NCBI GenBank assembly: GCA_017962005.1
Contig: JAGCWE010000009.1
Location: 1-64,000 of the forward strand
Direction: 5' to 3'
DNA length: 64,000 bases
Source: Paludibacteraceae bacterium
GTDB lineage: Bacteria > Bacteroidota > Bacteroidia > Bacteroidales > Paludibacteraceae
Position numbers and translations under genes: made by a program. A model generated the notes under the pieces. That model was not told where the DNA came from. It worked only from the letters and a program-made list of their open reading frames with translations, and made no database searches. Positions 9,374 through 18,517 of the stretch are shown here, piece after piece (position 1 is the first letter of the stretch; each line of letters opens with the position of its first letter).

Positions 9374-10095
9374 ACTCGGTATGTATGGCAACCTACAACG
9401 GAGAGAGGTATATCAGCGAGCAAATCCGCTCTATTCTGGCACAAATCAACGGGGATGACGAACTGATTATCTCCGATGACGGCTCCACCGATAGTACACT
9501 GAGAATTATAGGAGAAATAAAGGATCACCGCATCCGCGTGCTTCATAATCCGACACACTATTTCCGCGACAACTATGAGAACGCCCTCCGTGCGGCCAAA
9601 GGGGATATCGTCTTCCTCAGCGACCAGGACGATGTATGGATGGAAGGCAAATACGAACGGTGTGTCAAGGAATTGGAAACAGCCGATTTGGTCTGCACCA
9701 ACAGCCAGCTTGTTGATGAGCAGTTGAACGTCTATTGTCCGGATTTCTTTTCCGTCTACCATTCGGGCAAAGGAATCCTGAAGAACGCGATGAACAACAC
9801 CTATTACGGGGCGTGTATGGCTTTCCGGCGCACACTCTTGGATCAGGCATTGCCCTTCCCGCCCACTCGCGAGATAGGGCACGACATCTGGCTCGGGCTG
9901 GTGGCGGAAGTTGTTGGCAAAGTGCGTTTTATCAACGATCCGTACCTGCTCTACCGACGGCACGGGCAGAATGTCACTTCCGTGGAGAACCTGTGGAGCC
10001 GCAGCAACAGACCTCTCTGGAAAAAGATTATGAACCGGTTTGTCGTATTGTACTATATATGCAATTTTTATATCCGTTATGGAAAAAAGAGATAA
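9370..10095 (+). CDS. GT2-family glycosyltransferase
   Basis: A 241-residue protein. The frame is open further upstream, but ATG at 9370 overlaps the preceding TGA as ATGA and begins the family's usual N-terminus MNSVCMATYNGERYISEQI. GT2 motifs follow: DDELIISDDGSTDSTLR, then LSDQDDVWM with the DxD-type metal site, and GHDIWLGL further on. It should add one residue to the glycan made by this operon; the donor is unknown. It overlaps the next gene by 17 bases. Confidence 0.88.
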   Translation: MNSVCMATYNGERYISEQIRSILAQINGDDELIISDDGSTDSTLRIIGEIKDHRIRVLHNPTHYFRDNYENALRAAKGDIVFLSDQDDVWMEGKYERCVKELETADLVCTNSQLVDEQLNVYCPDFFSVYHSGKGILKNAMNNTYYGACMAFRRTLLDQALPFPPTREIGHDIWLGLVAEVVGKVRFINDPYLLYRRHGQNVTSVENLWSRSNRPLWKKIMNRFVVLYYICNFYIRYGKKR

Positions 10096-10855
10096 CACAC
10101 AAAACCGAAAAGTAAGCATCGTAACGCCCGTCTACAACGGCGAGCGGTTTTTGGCGGAAACCATTGAAAGTGTGCTCGCCCAGACTTATGACGATTGGGA
10201 GATGCTCATCATCAACGACGGCAGTTCCGACAGGAGCGTGGAAATTGCCCAATCGTATGCGGACAAGGATTCGCGCATCAAGATCTTTAGTCAGGAGAAT
10301 GCGGGAAGCGCCGCTGCCCGTAACAACGGCATACGGCGGGCACAGGGAAGATATATCGCCCTGCTCGATGCCGATGACCTGTGGGAACCGCTGTTCCTGC
10401 AACGTCAGTTGCACCTGATGGAGGAGAAACACTGCCAGTTGGTATATGGTGCCCACAAACGCATCAACGACAAGGGGGAAGAGATACTGCAACCCTTTAT
10501 TCCTCCCAAACAACTCCACTATAAGGACTTGCTCAAAACGTGCTCCATCACATGCCTGACGGGCCTGTACGACACTTATCCCTACGGTAAAGTCTATCTG
10601 CACGAGGAGTTCCGCAGCCTGCGCGACGACTATATCTACTGGCTCACCATCCTGCGGAAGACAGGTGTAGCATACGGCAATCAGGGGATAGTCGGTTCGT
10701 ACCGTATGCTGGATAGTTCGCTTACCGCGAAAAAACGGAAGATGATACGTCCGCAGTACCGCGTTTATCGGGAGGTGGAGAAACTGGGGATTACCAAATC
10801 GTGTTACTACCTGCTGAACTGGGCTGTACGAGGTATTTTCAAGTATTGGAAATAA
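10079..10855 (+). CDS. GT2-family glycosyltransferase
   Basis: A 258-residue protein. ATG at 10079 is preferred over 10040 because it begins MEKRDNTQNRKVSIVTPVYN, and the earlier start would extend deep into the previous gene. Motifs are VSIVTPVYNGERFLAETIES, MLIINDGSSDRS, NAGSAAARNNGI and LLDADDLW, all typical of GT2 enzymes. It lies in the same operon, with a 17-base overlap upstream and a 39-base gap downstream, the largest gap in the run. Confidence 0.9.
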   Translation: MEKRDNTQNRKVSIVTPVYNGERFLAETIESVLAQTYDDWEMLIINDGSSDRSVEIAQSYADKDSRIKIFSQENAGSAAARNNGIRRAQGRYIALLDADDLWEPLFLQRQLHLMEEKHCQLVYGAHKRINDKGEEILQPFIPPKQLHYKDLLKTCSITCLTGLYDTYPYGKVYLHEEFRSLRDDYIYWLTILRKTGVAYGNQGIVGSYRMLDSSLTAKKRKMIRPQYRVYREVEKLGITKSCYYLLNWAVRGIFKYWK

Positions 10856-10894
10856 CACCTTGTCTTACTGGTTTGTCCGCTTGTCTTTGCCTTT

Positions 10895-12340
10895 ATGAAT
10901 ATGTTGAAAACACTGTTTCTCGTTCCTCCCGTTGTTGAAGGCGGTCATCCCGCCGAGCGCAGTTCGGGATGCACCCGCGTGGTGTATCCCACACCCAACA
11001 TTTACGAACTGCAGGTGGCTGCCTGCGTCAGGGAGTCAGGGTTCGATGTCACCTATCTGGATTGCGTCAATCATCCGCTGACAATGGACGAATTACGCAA
11101 TCAGATAGAGACAAGACAGACGGATGTAGTGCTGATGTGGACGGTCAATCTGTCGGTGGCGAACGACATACATATCTGCCAGTGGATTCACAGCCACTTC
11201 CCCGATATATGGGTGATGATGCTTGGTCCGGGTGCCGGATGGTTCAGTTCCGATTGCCTGACGGACGAGCATACAATAGTGGTTCATGGCGAACCCGAAC
11301 TGACCGTAATAGAATTTCTGACTATTGTAGCCGAAAGCAAGGATTGGAAGAGCATCTTGGGAATATCCTATTTGGAGGACGGGAAAGCCGTACGGAACGG
11401 TATGCGTCCCTTGATGAAGGACTTGGACTCGCTGCCGGTCCCCGCCCGCGACTTGGTGGCAGATACCGACTACCGCAACCCAAAATTGAAAGTGAGTCCC
11501 TACACAACGATGGTCACTTCCCGCAACTGTCCCTTCCACTGTATATATTGCGTTCCCAGTTCGCTTACTTTCGCCCGAGAGATAGAGAACAGGCATTATA
11601 CAGGAAAGAAACCGCCTATCGCTTTCCGGTCGGAAGAGAAAGTGAGGGAGGAGATAGCCCTTCTTCACGCGCAAGGGTACAGAGCCATCGGTTTTGTGGA
11701 CGACAACTTCATCTGGAACGAACAACGCACAAGAGCTATCTGCGACGCACTGCGGCATAACCAAATGGCATGGAGTTGCCAGGCCCGCGTGGATGCTATT
11801 ACCGAACCCGTTGCACGTATGCTGGGTGAGTCTGGATGTCAAGCTGTTGACTTGGGTGTGGAATCCTTCAACGATGAGATTCTGCAATTCATTCACAAAG
11901 GCATCACATCGCAGCAAATCTATCAGGCCATCGGATGGCTCAAAAAATACCACGTTCCTGTCAAACTGAACATTCTGATAGGTACCAGTCCGCTTGAGAC
12001 ACCCGAAACTATCCGCGACACCATCCGCAAGGCAAAGAAACTGCAGGCGGACCAACTGATGATCAATATCGTCTCTCCTTTCCCCGGTACGGAGTTCTAC
12101 ACAATGGCCAGAGAAAACGGATGGATAGTCGGCAACGAGTACAAACCCACCGATGTGCAGAGAGAGTCCATCCTCAATTACCCGCACATGTCCGCTCGCA
12201 AGATGGAAAGCCTGCTTTTCTGGGGGAATCTGGGCTACTACTTGTCGCCTCGGTTCGTATGGACACAGTTACGCAGATTCCGCTCGTGGAAGGATTTTAC
12301 TCATGCACTCAGAGCATTGAAGATAAAACTATTCGGATAA
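10895..12340 (+). CDS. B12-binding-domain radical SAM protein
   Basis: A 481-residue protein. The N-terminal 150 residues form a cobalamin-binding-like Rossmann domain (TLFLVPPVV, ELQVAACVRESGFDVTYLD, VVLMWTVNLSV, VMMLGPGAGW). The radical SAM core carries CPFHCIYC (CX3CX2C) at about residues 209-216 and the downstream GFVDDNF and VDLGVESFND motifs. Such enzymes methylate or rearrange unactivated carbons. A radical SAM gene between glycosyltransferases suggests modification of a sugar or lipid carrier, but this is inference from position. It is one base upstream of the next glycosyltransferase. The exact cobalamin-contact residues were not verified; a B12-independent relative is possible. Confidence 0.82.
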   Translation: MNMLKTLFLVPPVVEGGHPAERSSGCTRVVYPTPNIYELQVAACVRESGFDVTYLDCVNHPLTMDELRNQIETRQTDVVLMWTVNLSVANDIHICQWIHSHFPDIWVMMLGPGAGWFSSDCLTDEHTIVVHGEPELTVIEFLTIVAESKDWKSILGISYLEDGKAVRNGMRPLMKDLDSLPVPARDLVADTDYRNPKLKVSPYTTMVTSRNCPFHCIYCVPSSLTFAREIENRHYTGKKPPIAFRSEEKVREEIALLHAQGYRAIGFVDDNFIWNEQRTRAICDALRHNQMAWSCQARVDAITEPVARMLGESGCQAVDLGVESFNDEILQFIHKGITSQQIYQAIGWLKKYHVPVKLNILIGTSPLETPETIRDTIRKAKKLQADQLMINIVSPFPGTEFYTMARENGWIVGNEYKPTDVQRESILNYPHMSARKMESLLFWGNLGYYLSPRFVWTQLRRFRSWKDFTHALRALKIKLFG

Positions 12341-12341
12341 C

Positions 12342-13082
12342 ATGGTATCCTATGTCATCATATCGTGGCAGGGGCGGCACTTGCTCGAACGCCTGATTCC
12401 CCTGTTGGCTGCAACCAACGACAGTCAGATTATTGTGGTGGACAACGGTTCTACCGATGGTACACAAGCGTATCTTCAGCAGTGGGAAAACCGCCTGACT
12501 ACGCTCACGTTGGACAGGAATCGCGGGGTGGCATACGCGCGCAACAGGGGGATAGAGTTGGCACAAGGTGAATGGATATGTATTTTGGATAACGATATAT
12601 GCTTTGAAGAGGCGACCGTCAATGCGATGGTCGGTTATATGGAAAGCCACGAAGATGTCGGACTGACGGGATGCCGGCTGCTGTACCCCGACGGGACGGT
12701 ACAGGACAGCTGCAAACGCTATCCGGGTATAGGGCAGAAAATGAAGAACCTGCTTTTTAGGAGCAAGGTACGATATTCCTATCCGGACGAGATGCAAACC
12801 GTTTTTGAACCGGAATATGTCATAGGAGCGTGCCAGCTGATACGCAAAAAAGTGATTGACGAAACGGGGCTGCTGGACGAACACATCTTCTACGGTCCCG
12901 AGGACTGCGACTACTGTATCCGTGTCAGGGAGAAGGGGTGGAAAGTGGTGTATATCCCCACCGTTTCAATGGTGCATGACTGCCAGCGCAAAACCAATGC
13001 CCGTCCCTTCAGCACGTTGGCTTGGAAACACCTGAAAGGGCTGTTGTATTTCTACCGCAAGCACAAACGTTTCATCGGATAG
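12342..13082 (+). CDS. GT2-family glycosyltransferase
   Basis: A 246-residue protein with GT2 motifs: MVSYVIISWQGRHLLERLIP, IIVVDNGSTDGTQ, NRGVAYARNRGIELAQG and CILDNDICFEEAT, then YGPEDCDYCIRVREKGWKV near residue 180. This is the rhamnosyltransferase-like subgroup. It begins one base after the radical SAM stop and ends nine bases before the next glycosyltransferase. Cytoplasmic, with no membrane segment. Sugar specificity is unknown. Confidence 0.9.
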   Translation: MVSYVIISWQGRHLLERLIPLLAATNDSQIIVVDNGSTDGTQAYLQQWENRLTTLTLDRNRGVAYARNRGIELAQGEWICILDNDICFEEATVNAMVGYMESHEDVGLTGCRLLYPDGTVQDSCKRYPGIGQKMKNLLFRSKVRYSYPDEMQTVFEPEYVIGACQLIRKKVIDETGLLDEHIFYGPEDCDYCIRVREKGWKVVYIPTVSMVHDCQRKTNARPFSTLAWKHLKGLLYFYRKHKRFIG

Positions 13083-13091
13083 GGGAACGGT

Positions 13092-13913
13092 ATGCTGAAT
13101 GTCTCGACCGAATTATATCGCCCTGACTGGACACAGGTGCAACGCCTTGTCCAAACCTTGCTGCAAGCGGAGGAAGTGAAGAACATCTACTTGATGGACA
13201 ATTCGCCCGAACAGGCAGGTGAGGAGATACAAAGCGGTTTGACATCTTCAAGAAAGACGCACTATATTTGGAACAACGGCAAGAACACCGGTTTCGGATG
13301 CGCTCACAACATAGCCTTGCGCGACAGTATATGGCAACGGACCAGGTACCACCTCGTAATGGATGCCGATGTGGAGGTGCAGGCGGAGGATATTGACAAG
13401 TTGCACCATTTTATGGAGCACAACCCGCAGGTGGGGCTGCTGATGCCCAAAGTGGTTAATCCGAAGGGCGGACTGCAATACCTGTGTAACCTGCTCCCTA
13501 CTCCGTTGGATGTGTTTTTACCTGTTTCTATCGGAAAAAAACGAAGATTCCGCTATGAATTACGCGCTACTGGATACGACCGGATAATGAATGTACCCAA
13601 CCTGCACTCTTGCTTTATGTTTCTGCGCACGGAAGCGGCATTACAGGCACGCCTGTTTGACGAACGATATAGTACTTCATTTGGACATATTGACCTGACA
13701 CGCACCATCCATCGCAATCATCTGACTCTCTTCGTCCCTGACATAACCATCGTAAAACACAATGAGAAAGAATCTCACAGCCAACCGCACACAATATGGC
13801 ACAAGATTGCGGACAGGTGCCGGTACTTCAACAAATGGGGCTGGCTATTTGATGCGGAACGCAGAGAAACCAACCGTTTGACCATCCAATTATGCATGAC
13901 ACAAGACAAATGA
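13092..13913 (+). CDS. GT2-family glycosyltransferase, last in the glycan operon
   Basis: A 273-residue protein resembling rhamnosyltransferases: IYLMDNSPEQ, NTGFGCAHNIALRDSIW, and the acidic site LVMDADVEV near residue 95. The family's usual N-terminal strand is short. The stop TGA overlaps the ATG of tsaD at 13910, so this operon probably reads into an essential tRNA-modification gene. That linkage would keep tsaD expressed from the glycan promoter unless an internal promoter exists; I saw none. Confidence 0.82.
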   Translation: MLNVSTELYRPDWTQVQRLVQTLLQAEEVKNIYLMDNSPEQAGEEIQSGLTSSRKTHYIWNNGKNTGFGCAHNIALRDSIWQRTRYHLVMDADVEVQAEDIDKLHHFMEHNPQVGLLMPKVVNPKGGLQYLCNLLPTPLDVFLPVSIGKKRRFRYELRATGYDRIMNVPNLHSCFMFLRTEAALQARLFDERYSTSFGHIDLTRTIHRNHLTLFVPDITIVKHNEKESHSQPHTIWHKIADRCRYFNKWGWLFDAERRETNRLTIQLCMTQDK

Positions 13914-14989
13914 AACCTGTTACCATACTCTCTATCGAGTCGAGTTGCGATGACACCTCGGCTGCCGTCATTCGTGACGGTCTGCTCCTTAGCAACGTGA
14001 TTGCCTCACAGAAAGTGCATGAGGAATACGGCGGTGTAGTGCCCGAACTGGCATCTCGCGCACATCAGCAGAACATCCTCCCCGTAGTGGACACCGCGCT
14101 CAAACGCGCCGGTGTGGAAAAAAGCGAACTGAGCGCCATCGCCTTCACGCGCGGTCCCGGATTGCTCGGCTCGCTGCTGGTCGGCACATCCTTTGCCAAA
14201 GGACTCGCACTCGCCCTGCATATACCACTGGTCGAAGTGAACCACCTGCAAGGACACATTATGGCGCATTTCGTGGAACCAAGCGAACAGTACCGGCAGG
14301 CAGTCCCCTCGCTGCAAGGGATAGAGATACAGCATCCCCGCTATCCGTTCATTTGTTTGCTTGTTAGCGGCGGAAACAGCCAGATTGTCAAGGTGGAAGC
14401 ATACAACCGGATGACTATTCTGGGGCAGACCATTGATGATGCGGCAGGCGAAGCCTTTGACAAGTGCGCAAAGGTATTGGGATTGCCTTACCCGGGCGGT
14501 CCGTGGATAGACCGGCTCGCCAAACAGGGAGACGAAAATAAATATCCCTTTGCCAAACCCAACCTGCCTGGTTACGACTACTCGTTCTCCGGTCTGAAGA
14601 CATCTTTCCTCTACACCATCCGCGATATGATGAAAGCGGAGGGCGTAACCGCTGTTGAGGAACTGGCAGAGCGTATCCCCAATTTCAAGGAGGACATGTG
14701 TGCCTCGCTGCAGAAGACCATCATCGACATACTGCTCGGCAAACTGAAAAAAGCCGCAAGGGACGAACGGATATCAGAGGTTGCCATTGCAGGAGGAGTC
14801 AGTGCTAACAGCGGACTGCGGGAAGCCTTGATAGATTACGGCCGCCGTTACCGGTGGAAAGTCTATATCCCACCCTTCTCTTTCACTACGGACAATGCCG
14901 CCATGATCGGGCAGGCAGGCTACTACAAGTATTTGGACGAAGATTTTTGTCCGATTGATGCCGCGCCGTACGCCAAGACACTCATCTGA
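13910..14989 (+). CDS. tsaD: tRNA N6-adenosine threonylcarbamoyltransferase TsaD
   Basis: A 359-residue protein. ATG at 13910 overlaps the previous TGA and begins MKPVTILSIESSCDDTSAAV, the conserved N-terminus; an in-frame ATG six codons earlier is less likely. ASKHA-fold motifs are ESSCDDT, GPGLLGSLLVG, the metal ligands in VNHLQGHI (HX3H), LLVSGGNSQIV, GGPWIDRLA and AGGVSANSGLR. TsaD with TsaB and TsaE transfers threonylcarbamoyl to A37 of ANN-decoding tRNAs. There is an insertion of about fifteen residues (EPSEQYRQAVPSLQGIEIQH) just after the metal-binding His motif. It converges with dprA two bases beyond its stop. Confidence 0.96.
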   Translation: MKPVTILSIESSCDDTSAAVIRDGLLLSNVIASQKVHEEYGGVVPELASRAHQQNILPVVDTALKRAGVEKSELSAIAFTRGPGLLGSLLVGTSFAKGLALALHIPLVEVNHLQGHIMAHFVEPSEQYRQAVPSLQGIEIQHPRYPFICLLVSGGNSQIVKVEAYNRMTILGQTIDDAAGEAFDKCAKVLGLPYPGGPWIDRLAKQGDENKYPFAKPNLPGYDYSFSGLKTSFLYTIRDMMKAEGVTAVEELAERIPNFKEDMCASLQKTIIDILLGKLKKAARDERISEVAIAGGVSANSGLREALIDYGRRYRWKVYIPPFSFTTDNAAMIGQAGYYKYLDEDFCPIDAAPYAKTLI

Positions 14990-14991
14990 GA

Positions 14992-16068
14992 TTACCGGAT
15001 TGCGCGGTAGATTCCGCCTGGAAGGGAACGAACCAGTCCTTTCATTTCCAGCATCATCAGCGTGGAGGACACTTGCGGGTATGGCATACGCGTTTCCTGT
15101 ACGACATAGTTGATTTGCATCCCTTCTTCCTGCTCATGCAGTTTACTGAAGACTGTCCGCTCATCATCCGTAAGGTCATCTGTTGAAAGGGGTATTTCCG
15201 TTTGCACAGCAGCCGGATTCAGTGTGTCCCACATCATCATCCGCAGAAAATCATCCGCGCTTTCGATGAGCGCGGCTTTTTGGTCGCGGATAAGTTGGTT
15301 GCACCCCCGCGATGTGTCATCCTGCACGCGGCCGGGGAAAGCGAACAGGGAGCGGTTGTAGTCATTCGCCATGCCTGCGGTAATCAGCGCGCCGCCGCGC
15401 TCCTTGGACTCCACCACAACCACAGCATCCGACATACCGGCAATGATGCGGTCGCGAGCCACAAAGTTATACCGCTCCGGTTCAGTGCGTGACATATATT
15501 CGGTCAATATGCCGCCCTCTTTCAGAGCGGCAACAGCAATATTGCGGTGCAAAGCAGGATAGATACGGTCCAATCCGTGACCAGCCACGATGATAGTCGG
15601 CAATCCCGCTTCCAATGCTGCCTTATGCGCCGCCACATCTATTCCGTATGCCAGACCGCTGACTATCGTCACTCCGGAACACCGCTGTGCCAGATCCAAC
15701 ACAAACTGACGGGTCAGGTCACGTCCCCGCTCGGTGCAGGAGCGCGTTCCAACAACGGACACCATCCTGCCTGTGTTCGCCCGTACATTGCCTTTCCCGA
15801 ACAGCAATAACGGTCCGTCGGGACATTCCTTCAGATGCTTGGGGTATTCTATGTCTTCCTCTACCCATACGGAGATGGAGTGCTTCTCTATAAATGCTTC
15901 CTCCTCATCGGCTCTGCGCAGTGCGGCTGCCATATCCGGTTCATTGATATGCTTCCAAGCCTCCACAGCACTGCCATACATTGCTTTGAGCTGTCGCAAC
16001 TGCCGGGGACGGTTGCTGAACAGACTCGCGAGTGCTAACAGGTGGCGTCTTTCTTCAGATGCTTCCAT
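14992..16068 (-). CDS. dprA: DNA-processing protein DprA
   Basis: A 358-residue protein of normal length. It has an N-terminal helical region, a Rossmann-like DNA-binding core with MVSVVGTRSCTERG, IVSGLAYGIDVAAHKAA, PTIIVAGHGLD, YPALH, GILTEY and FVARDRIIAGMSDAVVVVES, and a C-terminal winged-helix DML1-like domain (about residues 290-358). DprA loads RecA on incoming single-stranded DNA. It is the last gene of a minus-strand run lytTR-upp-vanZ-dprA and overlaps the VanZ-like gene by 34 bases. A divergent second DprA-like protein lies in the accessory island at 27687. Confidence 0.95.
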   Translation of the reverse strand: MEASEERRHLLALASLFSNRPRQLRQLKAMYGSAVEAWKHINEPDMAAALRRADEEEAFIEKHSISVWVEEDIEYPKHLKECPDGPLLLFGKGNVRANTGRMVSVVGTRSCTERGRDLTRQFVLDLAQRCSGVTIVSGLAYGIDVAAHKAALEAGLPTIIVAGHGLDRIYPALHRNIAVAALKEGGILTEYMSRTEPERYNFVARDRIIAGMSDAVVVVESKERGGALITAGMANDYNRSLFAFPGRVQDDTSRGCNQLIRDQKAALIESADDFLRMMMWDTLNPAAVQTEIPLSTDDLTDDERTVFSKLHEQEEGMQINYVVQETRMPYPQVSSTLMMLEMKGLVRSLPGGIYRAIR

Positions 16069-16415
16069 ACCATTGACATACTATACAATCCGACAACCGC
16101 CCCCAAACAGTCAGCCAGCCAATCCAACCAGTCGCCCGTACGGGGATAGCAACACTCCTCCTGCAGGATCTCTATCAGCCCGCCGTACAGACAACATACC
16201 GCAAGCAGGACAACACTTACCGTCCGTCCCTGTTTCCTGTCACGACGCGTATCCCACAGCATAACCGCCGCCAAAGCAAAGTACATGCAGAAATGCGCCA
16301 ACTTGTCCCATCCGGTAAAATGAGGAAGAGATAGCCCTGTTTCACGAATAAGGGACAGGTATGCAATGCCGGAGGCTACCGCAACCGTGGGAATATAATG
16401 AGCAGGACGCGTCAA
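16035..16415 (-). CDS. VanZ-like family membrane protein
   Basis: A 126-residue protein with about four hydrophobic segments and the family's motifs: GWDKLAHFCMYFALAAVM (DK.AHF) near residue 40, YGGLIEILQ (the conserved Glu in the third segment) and GDWLDWLADCLGAVVG (DxxDxxAN-like). Role unknown; VanZ relatives are linked to glycopeptide tolerance only by name. It overlaps dprA by 34 bases and follows upp by 11, so it is an operon member. Confidence 0.8.
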   Translation of the reverse strand: MTRPAHYIPTVAVASGIAYLSLIRETGLSLPHFTGWDKLAHFCMYFALAAVMLWDTRRDRKQGRTVSVVLLAVCCLYGGLIEILQEECCYPRTGDWLDWLADCLGAVVGLYSMSMVWKHLKKDATC

Positions 16416-16426
16416 AAGGCAGGAAG

Positions 16427-17089
16427 TTAGAGTTTTTCTCCGAAACAGAGGTCGCCCGCATCGCCCAGACCCGGAACAATATATTTCTTCGCGTTGAGTG
16501 CGGGATCAACGGCGGCACACCAGACCGTGGTGTCTGCCGGCATGTTCCGCTCCAGATAGCCGAGTGCCTGATTGGTGCCGATTACGCATGCAATGTGCGT
16601 TTCACGAGGCTGGCCGTGACTGAGCAAAGCCTTGTAAGCCACCTCCATGGACATACCCGTCGCCAGCATCGGATCCACCAAAAGCAGCGTCTTGCCGTCC
16701 AGACGGGGAGCGGCAAGGTATTCGCTGACTATCTCCAAGCGTTCATTGCCGCTTTCATCGTGTGCTACGCGGCGGTAGGCACTCAGGAAGGCGTTCTCCG
16801 CGCTGTCGAACATATTGAGAAAGCCCTGATGGAAAGGCAGTCCCGCCCGGAGAATGGTGGCGAGCACAACCTGTGACTCAATATCCAGAACATCCGCTTT
16901 GTCCAGCGGCGTTTGAACTGTCTCCCGCTTATACGCCAGCCGCTTGCTGATTTCAAACGCCATTACCTCGCCTATGCGCTCTATGTTGCGCCGGAAACGC
17001 AGGCTGTCCCGCTGTATGTCCGTGCTGCGGATTTCCTTCAGATAACGGCTGAGCAGGGAAGGCTGCTCTGACAGATTGATAACGTTCAT
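16427..17089 (-). CDS. upp: Uracil phosphoribosyltransferase
   Basis: A 220-residue type I phosphoribosyltransferase. The PRPP-binding loop LLLVDPMLATGMSMEVA (about residues 132-148) and the uracil-binding C-terminal region PGLGDAGDLCFG, near the very end, identify it. TILRAGLPFHQGFLN precedes them. It converts uracil plus PRPP to UMP in pyrimidine salvage. It sits 20 bases downstream of the LytTR gene and 11 upstream of the VanZ-like gene. Confidence 0.93.
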   Translation of the reverse strand: MNVINLSEQPSLLSRYLKEIRSTDIQRDSLRFRRNIERIGEVMAFEISKRLAYKRETVQTPLDKADVLDIESQVVLATILRAGLPFHQGFLNMFDSAENAFLSAYRRVAHDESGNERLEIVSEYLAAPRLDGKTLLLVDPMLATGMSMEVAYKALLSHGQPRETHIACVIGTNQALGYLERNMPADTTVWCAAVDPALNAKKYIVPGLGDAGDLCFGEKL

Positions 17090-17109
17090 ACTGTATGCTT
17101 GTTAGGATG

Positions 17110-17724
17110 TTATTTGGCCATTTGCGAAAGCATCTTTCCGCCGTAGCCCTTGCTGACCGGAATAGGCGGTATCCTCTCTTCCCCGAAATCCAGCAGCACG
17201 TCCCCCTCATGGCGGCGGAGCACCTGCACCTTGTTGAGATTGACTATGAACGAGCGGTGGCAGCGGACCAGCCCCTTGTCGCGAAAACGCCATTCGATGT
17301 TTTTCAGCGTATTGCGAATCATCAGCCGCTCTATCTTGCCTCCGTTGGAATAATGAATCTTGACATAATTGTCCGCCGCCTCCAGATAATAGAGTCTGTC
17401 TGGTTTGACGGAGAGTTTGAGTTCGCCTTTCTCGTCATAGAAATTGTACATTTCGGCACTTCCCTGCATCTCGCGTTTCTCCGCTTCGGACAACGACTCC
17501 AACTGGCGGCGCAACTTGGATGCCTCCACGGCAAAAAGTGCGGCTATGGCAGCCAGGACGATTATCTCCGCCCACATCAGCACGTAGCGGTTCGCCTCCA
17601 CCCATTCATGGATATAGTACGGACTGAACACCAGCAGCACCAGACCTGTAACCATCAGACCTCCGAGTATCACTACGGCTATATGCCGCCTGCCCTGCAA
17701 GTATCGAAACAGTTTATTTCCCAT
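17110..17724 (-). CDS. Membrane-anchored LytTR-type DNA-binding protein
   Basis: A 204-residue protein. Two hydrophobic helices at about residues 15-34 and 48-66 are followed by a charged coiled stretch (SKLRRQLESLSEAEKREM). A LytTR domain follows at about residues 100-200: LYYLEAADNYVKIHY, GLVRCHRSFIVNLNKV and IPVSKGYGGKM. There is no receiver domain, so it is not a classical response regulator but a membrane-tethered transcription factor. The promoter's -7 box ends eight bases before the ATG, implying an almost leaderless mRNA. It heads the upp-vanZ-dprA run and may regulate it; that is inference. Confidence 0.85.
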   Translation of the reverse strand: MGNKLFRYLQGRRHIAVVILGGLMVTGLVLLVFSPYYIHEWVEANRYVLMWAEIIVLAAIAALFAVEASKLRRQLESLSEAEKREMQGSAEMYNFYDEKGELKLSVKPDRLYYLEAADNYVKIHYSNGGKIERLMIRNTLKNIEWRFRDKGLVRCHRSFIVNLNKVQVLRRHEGDVLLDFGEERIPPIPVSKGYGGKMLSQMAK

Positions 17725-17732
17725 CAGCGCGG

Positions 17733-17764
17733 CAAAGGTAGAAAAAGATTTGCAGTTGAAAAAA
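17733..17764 (-). promoter_or_regulatory. Promoter of the lytTR-upp-vanZ-dprA run
   Basis: The minus strand carries TACCTTTG (plus-strand CAAAGGTA at 17733-17740) with TTTT 20 bases upstream. The -7 box lies eight bases from the start codon at 17724. It is interleaved with the divergent promoter of the exonuclease gene. Confidence 0.6.
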
Positions 17765-17780
17765 CAAACGGCTATCTTTG
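17749..17780 (+). promoter_or_regulatory. Promoter of the exonuclease-rlmI-uvrA run
   Basis: TTTG at 17749-17752, a 20-base spacer, TATCTTTG at 17773-17780. It overlaps the divergent lytTR promoter, so the two could interfere. Confidence 0.75.
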
Positions 17781-17803
17781 CGCGTTTTTACGTATGGCAT
17801 TGT

Positions 17804-18517
17804 ATGCAACCGAAGAAGCCCAACCATTTCGTGCACCACATATCGAAAGACCTTGTCCACTGGATGCCTCTGACGGGTTTTGACGGTGAGGTCTTTGTCA
17901 TAGACAGACAGGAACAGCTGCCTGATGCCATTCGCTATCTGAACAAGCAGAAATTGTTGGGGGTGGATACGGAGTCGCGCCCGTCGTTCAAACGGGGAGT
18001 GCATTACCCGACCGCATTGGTGCAGATTGCCACCGAACAGCGATGCTACCTCTTCCGATTGTCGAAAATCGGAATGCCGCAGGAACTTGCCGACCTGTTC
18101 GCCAATCCCAAGATTTGCAAGGTGGGACTCGCTTTCAAGGACGACATCAACGGTCTGAGGCGGTTGCGCAACTTCACGCCGCGAAACTGTGTGGATGTGC
18201 AGAAGATTGTCGGGAGATACGGTATTCTGGATCTCGGGCTGCAGAAGATATTCGCCATCTGTTTCGGCAGAAAAATCTCCAAATCGCAGCAGCTCACCAA
18301 TTGGGAGAACACCGTCCTGACTCCCGAACAGGCGCGCTACGCCTCCACCGACGCATGGGCGACACTCCTCATCTACAAAGAGTTGCTCGCCACCGAACCG
18401 CTGTCCGACAGCGAGGCGACGGCTTTGCATCTGGAAGACCTTCAGAAACAGCAGCTCCACCAACAGGAAATTCTTGCCTCCCGGGAGGAGGAAAACAAAA
18501 TCCAAACGGACAAATGA
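17804..18517 (+). CDS. 3'-5' exonuclease, DnaQ/RNase D-like (DEDDy)
   Basis: A 237-residue protein. ATG at 17804 is preferred over 17750, which lies upstream of the -7 box. The exonuclease fold shows GVDTESRP (motif I, DxE), CKVGLAFKDDINGL (motif II, Asp) and YASTDAWATLLIY (motif III, YxxxD), so it is DEDDy. No HRDC domain follows, so it is shorter than RNase D and resembles the stand-alone WRN-exonuclease-like proteins of Bacteroidota. The substrate could be RNA or DNA. Its stop overlaps the rlmI ATG. Confidence 0.88.
   Translation: MQPKKPNHFVHHISKDLVHWMPLTGFDGEVFVIDRQEQLPDAIRYLNKQKLLGVDTESRPSFKRGVHYPTALVQIATEQRCYLFRLSKIGMPQELADLFANPKICKVGLAFKDDINGLRRLRNFTPRNCVDVQKIVGRYGILDLGLQKIFAICFGRKISKSQQLTNWENTVLTPEQARYASTDAWATLLIYKELLATEPLSDSEATALHLEDLQKQQLHQQEILASREEENKIQTDK

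Noticed and set aside
18043..18513. Upstream extension of the RlmI frame
   Set aside because: It lies within the exonuclease gene, and the PUA-domain start at 18514 overlaps that gene's stop as ATGA.
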